The notes: generated by a model not told the origin, from the sequence alone. Positions 26,050 through 35,430 are shown, numbered from the stretch's first letter. The stretch is 64,000 nt of DNA from an uncultured Rhodopila sp. (GCF_903915725.1 NZ_CAIWTY010000088.1:1-64000), one strand, 5' to 3'. Numbers and translations are program-made.

Positions 26050-26937
26050 CTACCCCCCGCCCCGGCTGATCGCGTGCCAACGCATCATCCGCAGCCGCCC
26101 ATCCTTCACCAGCCTCCAGCGCAGCAGCCACCGCTCCGCCTCCGCGACGAGCTGCGCGGCGTTGGCGGGGTCCGGCCGCGTGCCGCGCAGATCGCGCACC
26201 ACTTTTCGCCACCCCTGCACCACCTGGCCGATATGGCGCTCCGAGATGTCCTCAGCGACGCGAACATCCATCCCGACACGCGCCAGCATGCGGGTGACCG
26301 CCGCCGATGGCTGAAACCCCGCCGGATCGCGCCGCTCCAGCGCCGCCCAGCGCGCCAGCCCCGGATGGGCCGTATCCAGCTTCTCCTCGGCCACCAGATC
26401 CGTCAGCACCAATTGCCCGGACGGCTTCAGCGCCCGCGCCAACCCATCCAATATCGGCTCGGCCTGCACGCCGATCAAAGGCTCCATCGCGACGCAGTGG
26501 TGGTACTTGCGGGTTTCGAACGCCGGCTTGTCCGGCTGCCAGGACGCGATGCTGACCTTGCGTCCCAATTGCGAGCGGGCGATGAACGCGTGCGCCGCGT
26601 CCACCAGTTCCGGCTCGTTCTCCAGCGCAGCGACCCAGGCGCCAAATTCGCGGGTGATGGCACATGCGGCCCCGCCCGGCCCCCCGCCGACCAGCAGCAG
26701 ACTATGTGCCGGGGATGGGCCGAGCGTCCGGGTCAGCCGCAACGCCTCCACCTCGCCCCCCGGCACGCCGAACCCCTCGCCCCAAAGCGCATCGGCCAAG
26801 GCGATCCGCTCGCGCGGCCAGGGCGTGCGGGGACGAACCTCGGCCGCCGGCGTCACCGGCGCAGGCGCGGCCGTTGCGACGACAAGGGGCGCCGCGTGCG
26901 ATCGTCCGAACCAACTTGCAAACGCCGACGCCAGCAT
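26050..26937 (-). CDS. Class I SAM-dependent methyltransferase-like protein
   Basis: 295 residues. After a low-complexity N terminus (residues 15-40), a Rossmann-type core is visible: LLLVGGGPGGAACAITREFG (motif I, with an acidic strand end in ALENEPELV), then ALKPSGQLVLTDLVAEE. The glycine loop differs somewhat from the canonical ExGxGxG, so the fold is confident but the methyl acceptor is not. It converges on panE with 7 bp between the genes. Confidence 0.75.
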   Translation of the reverse strand: MLASAFASWFGRSHAAPLVVATAAPAPVTPAAEVRPRTPWPRERIALADALWGEGFGVPGGEVEALRLTRTLGPSPAHSLLLVGGGPGGAACAITREFGAWVAALENEPELVDAAHAFIARSQLGRKVSIASWQPDKPAFETRKYHHCVAMEPLIGVQAEPILDGLARALKPSGQLVLTDLVAEEKLDTAHPGLARWAALERRDPAGFQPSAAVTRMLARVGMDVRVAEDISERHIGQVVQGWRKVVRDLRGTRPDPANAAQLVAEAERWLLRWRLVKDGRLRMMRWHAISRGGG

Positions 26938-27073
26938 CCATCCGGTCTCCCGGCGCGGAGCCTAACCCGGGAACCTTACCAAAACCTTTACGGGACGCCC
27001 CGAAGCGCCCCTTGCCTCCCCGCCGCCAGCCGTTATTTTGCCACCCGGACGAAACGCCCCAAGGATTCAGTCA

Positions 27074-28081
27074 ATGATCTCCCTCGACCGCCGCAGCCTG
27101 CTCGCCGGGGCCGCGCTGCCTCTGTTCGCCATCCGCACCCGCCCCGCCCGCGCCGCGGAGTTCAGCCTGAAGCTGGCCAACAACTCCCCCGCCACGCATC
27201 CGCAAAGCGTGCGCCAGCAGGAGGCCGCGGACCGCATCAAGGCAGCGACCAACGGCGCGGTGGAAATCCAGGTGTTCCCGAACAACCAGTTGGGGTCCGA
27301 TACCGATACGCTGTCGCAGTTGCGGTCCGGCGCGGTCGATTTCTTCACCCTGTCCGGGCTGATCCTGGCCACGCTGGTGCCCCCCGCCTCGATCAACGGC
27401 GTCGGTTTCGCCTTCAAGGACTACGACACGGTTTGGAAAGCCATGGACGGCCGCCTCGGCGCCTATGTCCGCCAGGAGATCGGCAAGCGCGGCCTGATCG
27501 CCATGGAGAAGATGTGGGACAACGGGTTCCGCCAGATCACCAGCTCCACCCATCCGATCGAGAAGCCAGCGGACCTGAAGGGGTTCAAGATCCGCGTGCC
27601 GGTCTCGCCGCTGTGGACCAGCATGTTCCAGGCGCTGGGCGCGTCACCCATCAGCATCAACTTCTCCGAGGTGTATTCGGCATTGCAGACCAAGATCGCC
27701 GAGGGCCAGGAAAACCCGCTAACCTTGATCCAGATTGCCAAGCTGTACGAAGTGCAGAAATATTGCTCGATGACCAGCCATATGTGGGACGGCTTCTGGA
27801 TGCTGGCGAACAAGAACAATTTCGCCGGGCTGCCGCCCGACGCCCAGGCGATCGTCACGCGGGAACTGAACCGCTCCGCGCTGGACGAACGCGCCGACAT
27901 TGCGAAGCTGAACGGATCGGTCGCCGACGATCTAAAGTCCAAGGGGCTGGTTTTCGTGGAGGTGGACAAACCCGCCTTCCGCCAGGCCCTGAAATCCGCC
28001 GGCTTCTACGCCGACTGGAAGAAGAAATATGGCGACGAGGCGTGGGGCATCCTGGAGTCCGAAGTCGGCACCCTGTCCTGA
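27074..28081 (+). CDS. dctP: TRAP transporter substrate-binding protein, DctP family
   Basis: 335 residues from the ATG at 27074, preceded by AAGGA. The N terminus (MISLDRRSLLAGAALPLF) is a twin-Arg-like signal ending at ARA-A. The mature protein has DctP features: LKLANNSPATHP, GAVEIQVFPNNQLGSDTD and FSEVYSALQTKIAEGQENP, the family carboxylate-binding region. The ligand is unknown. The TGA overlaps the permease ATG (TGATG). Confidence 0.94.
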   Translation: MISLDRRSLLAGAALPLFAIRTRPARAAEFSLKLANNSPATHPQSVRQQEAADRIKAATNGAVEIQVFPNNQLGSDTDTLSQLRSGAVDFFTLSGLILATLVPPASINGVGFAFKDYDTVWKAMDGRLGAYVRQEIGKRGLIAMEKMWDNGFRQITSSTHPIEKPADLKGFKIRVPVSPLWTSMFQALGASPISINFSEVYSALQTKIAEGQENPLTLIQIAKLYEVQKYCSMTSHMWDGFWMLANKNNFAGLPPDAQAIVTRELNRSALDERADIAKLNGSVADDLKSKGLVFVEVDKPAFRQALKSAGFYADWKKKYGDEAWGILESEVGTLS

Positions 28082-29892
28082 TGGCGCGCGCCGACGCGGT
28101 GCTGCGGCTGATCGCCGAAGTGCCGGCGGCGCTGCTGGTGCTGACCGAAATCGGCGTGCTGTTTGCCGGTGTCACCGCCCGCTATGTGTTCCATGCGCCA
28201 CTGGTGTGGACGGATGAACTGGCCTCGATCCTGTTCCTCTGGCTGGCGATGCTGGGCAGCGTGATTGCCCTGCAACGTTCGGAGCATATGCGGCTGACCG
28301 CGGTGGTCGCCGGGATGTCGGCCGCCGGGCGGGCGCGGACGGATGCGCTGGCCTCCGCCGCCGTCGCGGTGTTCCTGCTGATGATCGTGCCGTCGGCCTG
28401 GGACTACGCCTCCGACGAATGGTTCATCGAGACCCCGGCGCTGGGCATCCACAATACGTTCCGGGCGATGGCGATCCCGGTGGGCGCGGTGCTGATGGTG
28501 GTGACCGCGCTGACCCGGCTGCTGCGCCTGTCCTGGCAAGACGCGCTGTTCGGCGTCGTCGCGGTGCTGGCGCTGGCCGTGGCGCTGCATTTCGCCGGGC
28601 CGTGGCTGAAGGGCTTCGGCAACTGGAACCTCGTGCTGTTCTTCGTTGTCCTGCTCGGCGCGGGTGTGCTTCTCTCCGTCCCCATCGGGTTTGCCTTCGG
28701 GTTGGCCACCCTGGCCTATCTGGCGACCCTGACCCGCACCCCGCTGACCGTCGTCGTATCCCGCATGGATGAGGGCATGAGTTCGCTGATCCTGCTGGCG
28801 GTGCCGCTGTTCGTCTTCCTCGGGCTGCTGATCGAGATGACCGGGATGGCGCGGGCGATGGTGGCGTTCCTGTCGTCGCTGCTCGGGCATGTGCGCGGCG
28901 GGCTGTCCTATGTGCTGCTCGGGGCGATGTATCTGGTCTCCGGCATTTCCGGCTCCAAGGCGGCCGATATGGCGGCGGTGGCGCCGGTGCTGTTCCCGGA
29001 GATGAAGCGGCGCGGCTTCCAGGAGGGCGAGTTGGTGTCGCTGCTGTCCGCCTCCGGCGCGATGAGCGAGACGATCCCGCCGTCGCTGGTGCTGATCACC
29101 ATTGGCTCGGTCACCGGGGTTTCCATTGCGGCGCTGTTCACCGGCGGGCTGATGCCGGCTTTGGTGCTGGCGGCGGGGCTGGCGCTGGTCGCGCGCTGGC
29201 GCGGGCGGAACGAGGACCTCAGCGGCGTTGTCCGCCCGTCCCGGGCGGTTATCGGCCGCGCCTTCATCGTCGCCCTGCCCGCCCTGGTGCTGCCGTTCGT
29301 CATCCGCACCGCGGTGATCGAGGGTGTCGCCACCGCGACCGAGGTCTCCACCATCGGCATCGTCTACGCGGCGATCGTCGGCATCCTGGTGTATCGCCAG
29401 TTCCCGCTGCGGCGGCTGTATCCGATGCTGGTGGAGACGGCGGCGCTGTCGGGTGCGATCCTGCTGATCATCGGCACCGCCACCGGGATGGCGTGGGCGC
29501 TGACGCAGTCGGGGTTCTCCCGCCAACTCGCCGCGGCGATGACGTCGATGCCCGGCGGGGCGGCGGGATTCCTGGCGGTTTCCATCGTGGCATTCGTCGT
29601 GCTCGGCAGCGTGCTGGAGGGCATCCCCGCCATCGTCCTGTTCGGGCCGCTGCTGTTCCCGTCCGCCCGGCTGGTCGGGATTCACGAGGTCCACTATGCG
29701 ATGGTGGTGATCCTGGCGATGGGCATCGGGCTGTTCGCGCCGCCCTTCGGGGTGGGGTACTACGCCGCCTGCGCCATCGGCCGGGTGTCGCCGGACGCCG
29801 CGATGCGGCGGATCTGGCCGTATCTGCTGGCCGTGCTGGCGGGTCTGGTGGTGGTGGCAGCGGTGCCCTGGTTCAGCATCGGGTTCCTATAG
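28081..29892 (+). CDS. TRAP transporter fused permease, DctQ-DctM
   Basis: 603 residues. Residues 1-150 are DctQ-like (about four helices, LVWTDELASILFLWLAMLGS). Residues 165-603 are DctM with about twelve helices and signature segments such as FGLATLAYLATLTRTP, AVPLFVFLGLLIEMTGMA and SGSKAADMAAVAPVLFPEMK. DctQ and DctM are often separate, and fused forms are common in proteobacteria. It imports an organic anion with a sodium gradient using the upstream DctP. Confidence 0.93.
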   Translation: MARADAVLRLIAEVPAALLVLTEIGVLFAGVTARYVFHAPLVWTDELASILFLWLAMLGSVIALQRSEHMRLTAVVAGMSAAGRARTDALASAAVAVFLLMIVPSAWDYASDEWFIETPALGIHNTFRAMAIPVGAVLMVVTALTRLLRLSWQDALFGVVAVLALAVALHFAGPWLKGFGNWNLVLFFVVLLGAGVLLSVPIGFAFGLATLAYLATLTRTPLTVVVSRMDEGMSSLILLAVPLFVFLGLLIEMTGMARAMVAFLSSLLGHVRGGLSYVLLGAMYLVSGISGSKAADMAAVAPVLFPEMKRRGFQEGELVSLLSASGAMSETIPPSLVLITIGSVTGVSIAALFTGGLMPALVLAAGLALVARWRGRNEDLSGVVRPSRAVIGRAFIVALPALVLPFVIRTAVIEGVATATEVSTIGIVYAAIVGILVYRQFPLRRLYPMLVETAALSGAILLIIGTATGMAWALTQSGFSRQLAAAMTSMPGGAAGFLAVSIVAFVVLGSVLEGIPAIVLFGPLLFPSARLVGIHEVHYAMVVILAMGIGLFAPPFGVGYYAACAIGRVSPDAAMRRIWPYLLAVLAGLVVVAAVPWFSIGFL

Positions 29893-30300
29893 CGGTTTGC
29901 CGTCCGTGTTCAGCGAGGCGCGCGCCGATCGGACCGCGCGGCCGAGCAGCACGCCTGCGACCTGACCGGCGGATGGCCGGAATCCCGGCTGGGCGATGGC
30001 GTCCGCCAGGTCTCGGATCATGTCCCATTCTTCTTGCGTCAGGGTCACCTTGCGCGGTTCGGCGCCCGGCAGCCCCGGCCGCCCGCCGGTGGAGCGCAGC
30101 CGATCGGCGACTTCCGCGCGGATAGCATACCAGGAGACGGGGGAACCGCCCTGTGCAGGGGCGTCGGCAACCTCCGCCGCGCCAAGCGCGTTGGCGATAA
30201 CCGCGCTGCCGGCGCGAGGCTTCGGCGCATCGGCGAGGACAACACGCGGTTTGGTCGCATCCGTCAGAACAACCCGGCTGGTCATAGGTTTCTCCGTCAT
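29887..30300 (-). CDS. Unrecognised small protein, second gene of an overlapping pair
   Basis: 137 residues I cannot assign. The N terminus repeats a TSRVVLTDATKPRVVLADAPKP pattern (split near residue 17) and looks unstructured. The C-terminal half (KVTLTQEEWDMIRDLADAIA...SAGQVAGVLLGRAVRSAR) is a predicted helical bundle of ribbon-helix-helix or HTH character. The ATG overlaps the stop of the 165-residue gene by 4 bp. Its end overlaps the convergent TRAP permease by 6 bp. An antitoxin or regulator role is possible but unproven. Confidence 0.65.
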   Translation of the reverse strand: MTEKPMTSRVVLTDATKPRVVLADAPKPRAGSAVIANALGAAEVADAPAQGGSPVSWYAIRAEVADRLRSTGGRPGLPGAEPRKVTLTQEEWDMIRDLADAIAQPGFRPSAGQVAGVLLGRAVRSARASLNTDGKPL

Positions 30301-30794
30301 ACGCAGTCAAAGTGCCTGATCTTGTACAGGCGGCCGGCAAACTCGAGAACGACTTCGCCTTGCCCGGTCTCCCGGCCCAAACGGTGCATGAAGCCCCGGA
30401 TGCGGCCGAGCAAAGCGCCGAAGCGGTAGGGATCTACATACGTATAGATGAGCACGACATGCTCCCGGATCAGTGTCCCCGTTTCGGGATTGAGCCACGC
30501 CCCTTCGGCAGGCGGCAAGACTGTTGCCCCGCCGCCAATTTGCGACAACAGCGCGAGCGCTTCGGCAATCCAAGGTGTCTGGTCGAAGTCATTGCCGGCT
30601 TTGTCCTTGCTTGGTATGTAGACTGTCAGGCATTCGATCGAGGCACTTTCCGCGGCGCCAAGCGCGCCGGCAAGATTGATTGGTTGAAGATCACGCACGC
30701 GATCCACCGTTGGCATCAGGTTGCGACTTTCAGGCCCGAAAGTCAAGAGGATGCCGCGCTTGTGATCCCGGTCACTCGGGACGCTGCGCGGCAC
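30297..30794 (-). CDS. Unrecognised protein, first gene of an overlapping pair
   Basis: 165 residues from a GTG with AGGA upstream; an ATG at 30716 would give 139. I do not recognise the family. From about residue 50 the protein has an alternating strand/helix pattern: SIECLTVYIPSKDKAGNDF, TPWIAEALALLSQIGGGATVLPP, EHVVLIYTYVDPYRF, then FMHRLGRETGQGEVVLEFAGRLYKIRHFD, each separate. The balance of polar and buried residues suggests a compact enzyme-like or nuclease-inhibitor-like fold. It is coupled to the downstream gene by a 4-bp overlap. Confidence 0.65.
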   Translation of the reverse strand: MPRSVPSDRDHKRGILLTFGPESRNLMPTVDRVRDLQPINLAGALGAAESASIECLTVYIPSKDKAGNDFDQTPWIAEALALLSQIGGGATVLPPAEGAWLNPETGTLIREHVVLIYTYVDPYRFGALLGRIRGFMHRLGRETGQGEVVLEFAGRLYKIRHFDCV

Positions 30795-30928
30795 GCAACC
30801 GATCCTGACGGAAAGAGGTTGCCGAATGGTTAATCGGCCGCCGATTTATCCCGGAATTTTACAGCGTGCTACGCCGGAGGCTGGAGCGCTACGATGCTGA
30901 GTTTCGCGGCTCCACCCGCATGCCAATT

Positions 30929-31843
30929 TTACGTGGCCTGACCGGTATCAAGCCGTTTCAGCTCCTCACGCCAATTGTGCCGTTCCTTGAAGCCAAGGAC
31001 CTCGCGCGCTTTGCGGTTGGAAAGCGGCGCCTCATCGCCAACCAGCTTCCGGGTTACCGGAACCCCCGGACAGCACCGGGCCAGGAACTCGGCCGTCGGC
31101 TGGTCCGCAGTGATCGTATCGTTGGCGGCGTTGAAGACCTGGAAACCCAAACCGTCCTTTTGCAGACACAGATGGACGATCTGACCGAGATCGCGCGCAT
31201 CGATATAGCTCCAGGCGTTGCGCTTGCGTGACGGCGGATCCGCAACGAAGCCGGGGAAGCGGCCGTATTCGTGCGGCTCGATCACGTTGCCGATGCGCAG
31301 GGCGTAGATATCGCGCCCGAAGCGGGCGGCGAAGGCCCGGGCGGTCTGCTCGTTTACCACCTTCGACAGTCCATAGCTGTCCATCGGATCGGTTGCGTAA
31401 TCCTCCTCCAGCGGAAAACTGTGGAAGTCCTTGTCGCCCTCGGCGAAGCAGACGCCGTACGTCGTTTCGCTGGACGCGATCACCACCTTGCGGATGCCGA
31501 GTTTCATCGCCGCTTCGATAACGGCGTAGGTGCCCATCACGTTCACCCGGAATGTTTCGTTATCCGGGGCGATCAGGATGCGAGGGATCGCCGCGAAGTG
31601 AACCACGGCATCGACGGGTCCCGGCGCGGCGCCCGACTTCAGCCCCTCGCGGCTGAAATGCGTGGTCATGGCGTTGAACACCTGCGCGCCGTCGGTGACA
31701 TCGCCGATCAGCGTCGGGATTGCGGGGTGGGCGAAGGGGTGAAGGTCGAAGTTCAGGATTTGGTAGCCCGCGTCATGCAGCCAGGGCATGACGTGGCGTC
31801 CGGCCTTTCCCGTTCCGCCTGTGAACAGAATCCGCTGTGGCAA
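30929..31843 (-). CDS. NAD-dependent epimerase/dehydratase family protein
   Basis: 304 residues of extended SDR type: ILFTGGTGKAGRHVMPWL (glycine-rich NAD loop), VVHFAAIPRI, and the catalytic MDSYGLSKVVNE (YxxxK). A nucleotide-sugar or related substrate is likely, but no sugar gene cluster surrounds it. Its start lies 23 bp downstream of the double-GNAT gene. Confidence 0.9.
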   Translation of the reverse strand: MPQRILFTGGTGKAGRHVMPWLHDAGYQILNFDLHPFAHPAIPTLIGDVTDGAQVFNAMTTHFSREGLKSGAAPGPVDAVVHFAAIPRILIAPDNETFRVNVMGTYAVIEAAMKLGIRKVVIASSETTYGVCFAEGDKDFHSFPLEEDYATDPMDSYGLSKVVNEQTARAFAARFGRDIYALRIGNVIEPHEYGRFPGFVADPPSRKRNAWSYIDARDLGQIVHLCLQKDGLGFQVFNAANDTITADQPTAEFLARCCPGVPVTRKLVGDEAPLSNRKAREVLGFKERHNWREELKRLDTGQAT

Positions 31844-31866
31844 ATCGGTCTCCTTGTCCGCGATGC

Positions 31867-32832
31867 TCAGCTCAGGTCGAGCCGAAGGGCCAGCCTACGG
31901 TGCTGATGAAACCCCATGCGGTCAAGGAAGCTCAGGAGCCCGAACCGGTTCCAGCCAACCTCGGTGCGCAACGTTTCCGCGCGCAGCGCGCCGAGATTGC
32001 CGATGAGTTGCCGCAGCAATGCGGTCGCAACGCCTTCGCGCGGATGCCGCGGATCGACCCCGATGGTGTCCATCACCGCCTCGGGGTCGGTGTGGCCGAA
32101 CTCGCCGAAATCGACGCGCGCCATGATGAATCCGGCGGGGTGGTTGTCGATCTCGGCCACCAGCGACACCCGAATCGCGGATTCACTGAAGATTTCCTCC
32201 AGCTTGCGGGCGTAGTAGCCGGAACGATCCTGTCCGGTGGTGCGGCGATCGATCGCGATCATTGCGGAAAGATCATCGCGCGTCATCGAGCGCACCCGAA
32301 CCTTGTCGTCCGCCGGCTCGTCTTCTTCCGTCGCCGCGGGCAGTTCCTCCGTGCCGCGCTCCAGCACGATGCGCGGCGCCAGGACGAAGCCGGTGCTGGA
32401 GAAGAAGCCGATAAGCCGGTTGTCCGTCCAATCGACCTGGGTCGCCAGTTCGGCGATACCCCGACCGCGCAGTGTCGTGGCCAGGTGGTCGAGCAATTCG
32501 CGGCCCACGCCGAGCCTGCCGGCGAGTGCCAGATCGACGCCGATGGCATCGAGCGAGGCTTGCGGCGCGGTGGCGCCGAATTCGCCTTCTTCGATGCGGG
32601 CGAAAACGAAACCGGCGAAGCGGCCATCGTGTTCGGCAGCCAGCGCTGCGAACGCTGCCGGCTCGCGGGCTGCATGATCGAGCCGGCGGGTCAGGAATCC
32701 GCGCCGGCTGCGCCCAGACAGTGCCTGGTCGATGGCGACGACAGCCTCAAGGTCGTTGCGGTCCAGTTGACGGATACGCAGCCGATCGGCGGTGGTTGCG
32801 GTGTCGGTCATTTTTTCCCCCGTTTCTGGCAT
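31867..32832 (-). CDS. Protein with two tandem GNAT domains
   Basis: 321 residues. Two acetyltransferase-like halves: residues about 12-155 (IRQLDRNDLEAVVAIDQAL, RLGVGRELLDHLATTLRGRG) and 165-315 (VRSMTRDDLSAMIAIDRRTTG, REGVATALLRQLIGNLGALR). Each has the acetyl-CoA loop pattern (RxGxA/G) and ends in a GFxLxxR-type strand, so the gene looks like an internal duplication. The substrate is unknown. Confidence 0.85.
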   Translation of the reverse strand: MPETGEKMTDTATTADRLRIRQLDRNDLEAVVAIDQALSGRSRRGFLTRRLDHAAREPAAFAALAAEHDGRFAGFVFARIEEGEFGATAPQASLDAIGVDLALAGRLGVGRELLDHLATTLRGRGIAELATQVDWTDNRLIGFFSSTGFVLAPRIVLERGTEELPAATEEDEPADDKVRVRSMTRDDLSAMIAIDRRTTGQDRSGYYARKLEEIFSESAIRVSLVAEIDNHPAGFIMARVDFGEFGHTDPEAVMDTIGVDPRHPREGVATALLRQLIGNLGALRAETLRTEVGWNRFGLLSFLDRMGFHQHRRLALRLDLS

Positions 32833-32889
32833 TTATCAATGCGCCGCGCTTGATCGTGCGGATTGTGGTGGCTTACCGCAAAAGGCGTT

Positions 32890-33258
32890 TCATTTCACGC
32901 CCCCGATTGGCGGAGGTATTATTCCGCGCCGGCCTTGGCGCGCGATCCGAATTCGCCGCAACGCTGAGATTACCAGCCAGGCCAGTATCCGGACCGCCAC
33001 GATCGCGAGCGTAATCTGGACCCACAGGCCGAAATTCCCGAGTGTCGCTTCGACACGATCGCCCCAGGGATAGGGCAGCAGGCCGCAGCCGCGCTCGATC
33101 ATCGACGTAGTCGCGCGCTTCCACCAGGTGAGTATTTCCGGAAAATACAGCCAGCCATAGGCGTAGGCGGCGAGCACGGCCGCTGCGGTCCACAGCCTGA
33201 AGAATTGGCTGCGCAACCAGTCCCTGGTGCTGTTCCATGACGTTCCCAAGGCTAGCAC
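32890..33258 (-). CDS. Small membrane protein of unknown function
   Basis: 122 residues with two clear hydrophobic helices: FFRLWTAAAVLAAYAYGWLY (near 19-38) and LWVQITLAIVAVRILAWLVI (near 77-96), followed by a basic tail (RRIRIARQGRRG). I do not recognise a family. The longer frame on the same strand starting near 33322 lacks a coherent hydrophobic pattern, so this frame was preferred. Confidence 0.5.
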   Translation of the reverse strand: MLALGTSWNSTRDWLRSQFFRLWTAAAVLAAYAYGWLYFPEILTWWKRATTSMIERGCGLLPYPWGDRVEATLGNFGLWVQITLAIVAVRILAWLVISALRRIRIARQGRRGIIPPPIGGVK

Positions 33259-33335
33259 CCCTTCCTGTCGGCCGCCCCGCGGCCAGGAAGGTTATACCGG
33301 GCCTCCACCCCCGGGCAAACACGTTGCGGTGCCCG

Positions 33336-34547
33336 TCAGACAGCGGTCTCGCAAGCCGGGGTCATGGGCAGGAACGCCTCCGCGGCCGGTATCGACCCCA
33401 CCGGCTGCAAATAATCCCAGGGACCGTGGCTTTCCCCGGGACTCTTCACCCGGTACAGCGTCAGGTCGTAGATCACCCGCCCATCCGCCCGCACCGTCGT
33501 CGGGCGTCCGAAATTCGCGACCGGCAGAGAGCGCATCGCCCGGTTGACCGCAATCGGATCGCGCGTCGCCGCCTTCTGCATCGACTTCAGAAAATGCAGG
33601 CACGACGCATAGACCGAGGACTGCGTCTTCGTCGGCATCGCCTTGCGCTCGGCGCGGAAGCGTTTCGCAAACGCGCGCGAGTCGTCGCTCTGGTCCCAGT
33701 AGAACCCGGAGCCGAAGGTGATCCCCTGCGAAATCGGCAACCCGAGCGCGTTGATGTCGGTAATGAACACCAGGAACCCGGCCAACGTCTGCTTGCCGCC
33801 GAGACTCAGCCCGAATTCGGCTGCCTGCTTGATCAGGTTCACCTGGTCGTTGCCGACGGCCGCCAGCCCGATGACGCGGGCGCCGGAACTGCGCGCAGAA
33901 ACGATCTGCGAGGAAAAGTCGGTGGCACCGAGAGGGAAGTTGGCGGAGCCGATGACGCTGCCGCCGGCCGCCTCGATGACGATGGTCGCCTCGGCCTGCA
34001 AAGCGTGACCGAACGAATAATCGACAGTGATGAAGAACCAGGTCTCTTTGCCCCCGGTCACCGCCGCTTTCGCCGTCGCACTGACCATCGCATGGGTGTT
34101 GTCCGCCCAATGCGTGCTTATCGGCGCGCAGCTCTTGCTGGTAAAATCGTTGACCACGGCCGCGTCGATCATGACCGATCGGCCTTTCTCCCGGGCAATC
34201 TGTTGCACCGCCGCGGCGATCGGCGTTACCGGCAGGTCGAGGATGACGTCGACGCCGGAATCATACCACTCGCGGGCGATGGAGGCGGCGATATCGGGCT
34301 TGTTGCGGGTATCGGCATTGACGATCTCGATACGTTTCCCGAGCACCGAACTACCGAAATCCTTTACCGCCAGTTGCGCCGACAGAACCGAGCCGGCCCC
34401 CCCGGAATCCGCATACGGACCGGTCTGGTCGGTTAAAACGCCGATGGTGATCGCGTCCGCCTGCGCAGCGCGTCCGAGCCGCGGCAGACCGGCGGCCGCT
34501 ATACCGGCCGCCAACGCTCCACGCCGACCGAGCATAGGTATTGTCAT
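33336..34547 (-). CDS. ABC transporter substrate-binding protein (LivK/Leu-Ile-Val type)
   Basis: 403 residues. The N-terminal signal has a twin Arg (MLGRRGALAAGIAAAGLPRLGRAAQA, split at the cleavage side). The mature protein is a type I periplasmic-binding fold of the branched-chain family: ITIGVLTDQTGPYADSGG, then VDVILDLPVTPIAAAVQQIA. Relatives bind aromatic acids such as benzoate or phenylacetate derivatives. It follows padD by 28 bp on the same strand and may deliver the pathway substrate, although no permease or ATPase genes are here. That role is inference. Confidence 0.85.
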   Translation of the reverse strand: MTIPMLGRRGALAAGIAAAGLPRLGRAAQADAITIGVLTDQTGPYADSGGAGSVLSAQLAVKDFGSSVLGKRIEIVNADTRNKPDIAASIAREWYDSGVDVILDLPVTPIAAAVQQIAREKGRSVMIDAAVVNDFTSKSCAPISTHWADNTHAMVSATAKAAVTGGKETWFFITVDYSFGHALQAEATIVIEAAGGSVIGSANFPLGATDFSSQIVSARSSGARVIGLAAVGNDQVNLIKQAAEFGLSLGGKQTLAGFLVFITDINALGLPISQGITFGSGFYWDQSDDSRAFAKRFRAERKAMPTKTQSSVYASCLHFLKSMQKAATRDPIAVNRAMRSLPVANFGRPTTVRADGRVIYDLTLYRVKSPGESHGPWDYLQPVGSIPAAEAFLPMTPACETAV

Positions 34548-34575
34548 GTGTTTCCCTCCGTTTTTTTGTTTCGCG

Positions 34576-35430
34576 TTAGCGCCGCAGCGGATCTCCGCCG
34601 CTGCCGCGCACCGGAATGACAGGCACCGCCACGGGCCGGGTGAAGGCCGCGCGGGTGATCAGCAACGCTTTGAGGCCCCATCCCGCGAGAGCCGCCAGCG
34701 CCCCGCCTGTGCAGGCCAGCAGCAGCGAGATCCCCGGGAAACCTTCGAGTAGCGCCGCGAGCGCGATCACCACCAGCGCAACCAGTTGAGCGCCCCGGGC
34801 CAACCGCCCCGCCGGCGTATCGAAGATGCCGAGGCTGCGCGCCGAACCGGGTGTCCCGGCGAGGCCGGCACGATAGGCGAGCCACGCGCCTTCCCGCAGC
34901 AGCCCGGCAAAAAGCGCGAGCGCCAGCCACGGGAGTGTTTGCTCCCCGGCAAGCAGGTAGATCCCGCTGCCTTCGGCCAGGCCGGTGGCGAGGACAAAGG
35001 GCACGATTTCCTTTTGCCGCCAGGCCGGGATGCCGCGCGCGGCGCGCAGGATGTGCGCCTGGCAGAACAGAAAGCCGCAGGCCGGCAGCGCGGCGGCCAG
35101 CACAGCCGCGGGACTTGCCAGCGCCACGGCGATCAGGCCGACGGGTATCAGTGCGCCCGCGACGATCGACTCCCGCGTCATCCAGGAGGTGTGCGGGTGA
35201 AAGAAAACATTCAGTGCGCGCCAGGGTTTGCCGATTTCCAGCCAGACCAGGGACAGGCCGAGCATTACGGATAGCAGACCGATGGCGAGGGCTGGGCGGA
35301 ACGGGGCGCCGGAGGCGGCGGCCAGCGCCGCAGTAACGATAAGCCCCGCCCCGGTGCCCCCGAAGACGAAATTACCCGCCGCCCGCAGGTCCCAGTTGCG
35401 TTGGTGCGGCGATGCGAGAGAGCGGTTCAT
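34576..35430 (-). CDS. padD: Membrane anchor subunit of phenylacetyl-CoA oxidoreductase (PadD, DmsC/NrfD-like)
   Basis: 284 residues with about eight membrane helices. NFVFGGTGAGLIVTAALAAA is the first helix region, followed by GLSLVWLEIGKPWRALNVFF and HPHTSWMTRES, which are typical of DmsC/NrfD-type quinone-facing anchors. With PadB and PadC it would oxidise phenylacetyl-CoA and pass electrons to the quinone pool. The identification as PadD rests largely on its position after padBC, 61 bp downstream. Confidence 0.8.
   Translation of the reverse strand: MNRSLASPHQRNWDLRAAGNFVFGGTGAGLIVTAALAAASGAPFRPALAIGLLSVMLGLSLVWLEIGKPWRALNVFFHPHTSWMTRESIVAGALIPVGLIAVALASPAAVLAAALPACGFLFCQAHILRAARGIPAWRQKEIVPFVLATGLAEGSGIYLLAGEQTLPWLALALFAGLLREGAWLAYRAGLAGTPGSARSLGIFDTPAGRLARGAQLVALVVIALAALLEGFPGISLLLACTGGALAALAGWGLKALLITRAAFTRPVAVPVIPVRGSGGDPLRR

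Noticed and set aside
26074-28080. Upstream extension of the TRAP permease frame by over 600 residues
   Set aside because: It runs through the antisense of a methyltransferase gene and across dctP; permease homology begins at the ATG at 28081, coupled to the dctP stop.
32873-33322. 149-residue frame overlapping the small membrane protein
   Set aside because: Lacks the coherent hydrophobic helices seen in the 122-residue frame on the same strand.
34548-34575. T-run between padD and the binding-protein gene as a terminator
   Set aside because: On the transcribed minus strand this is an A-run before a start codon, with no hairpin, so it is not a terminator for the pad transcript.
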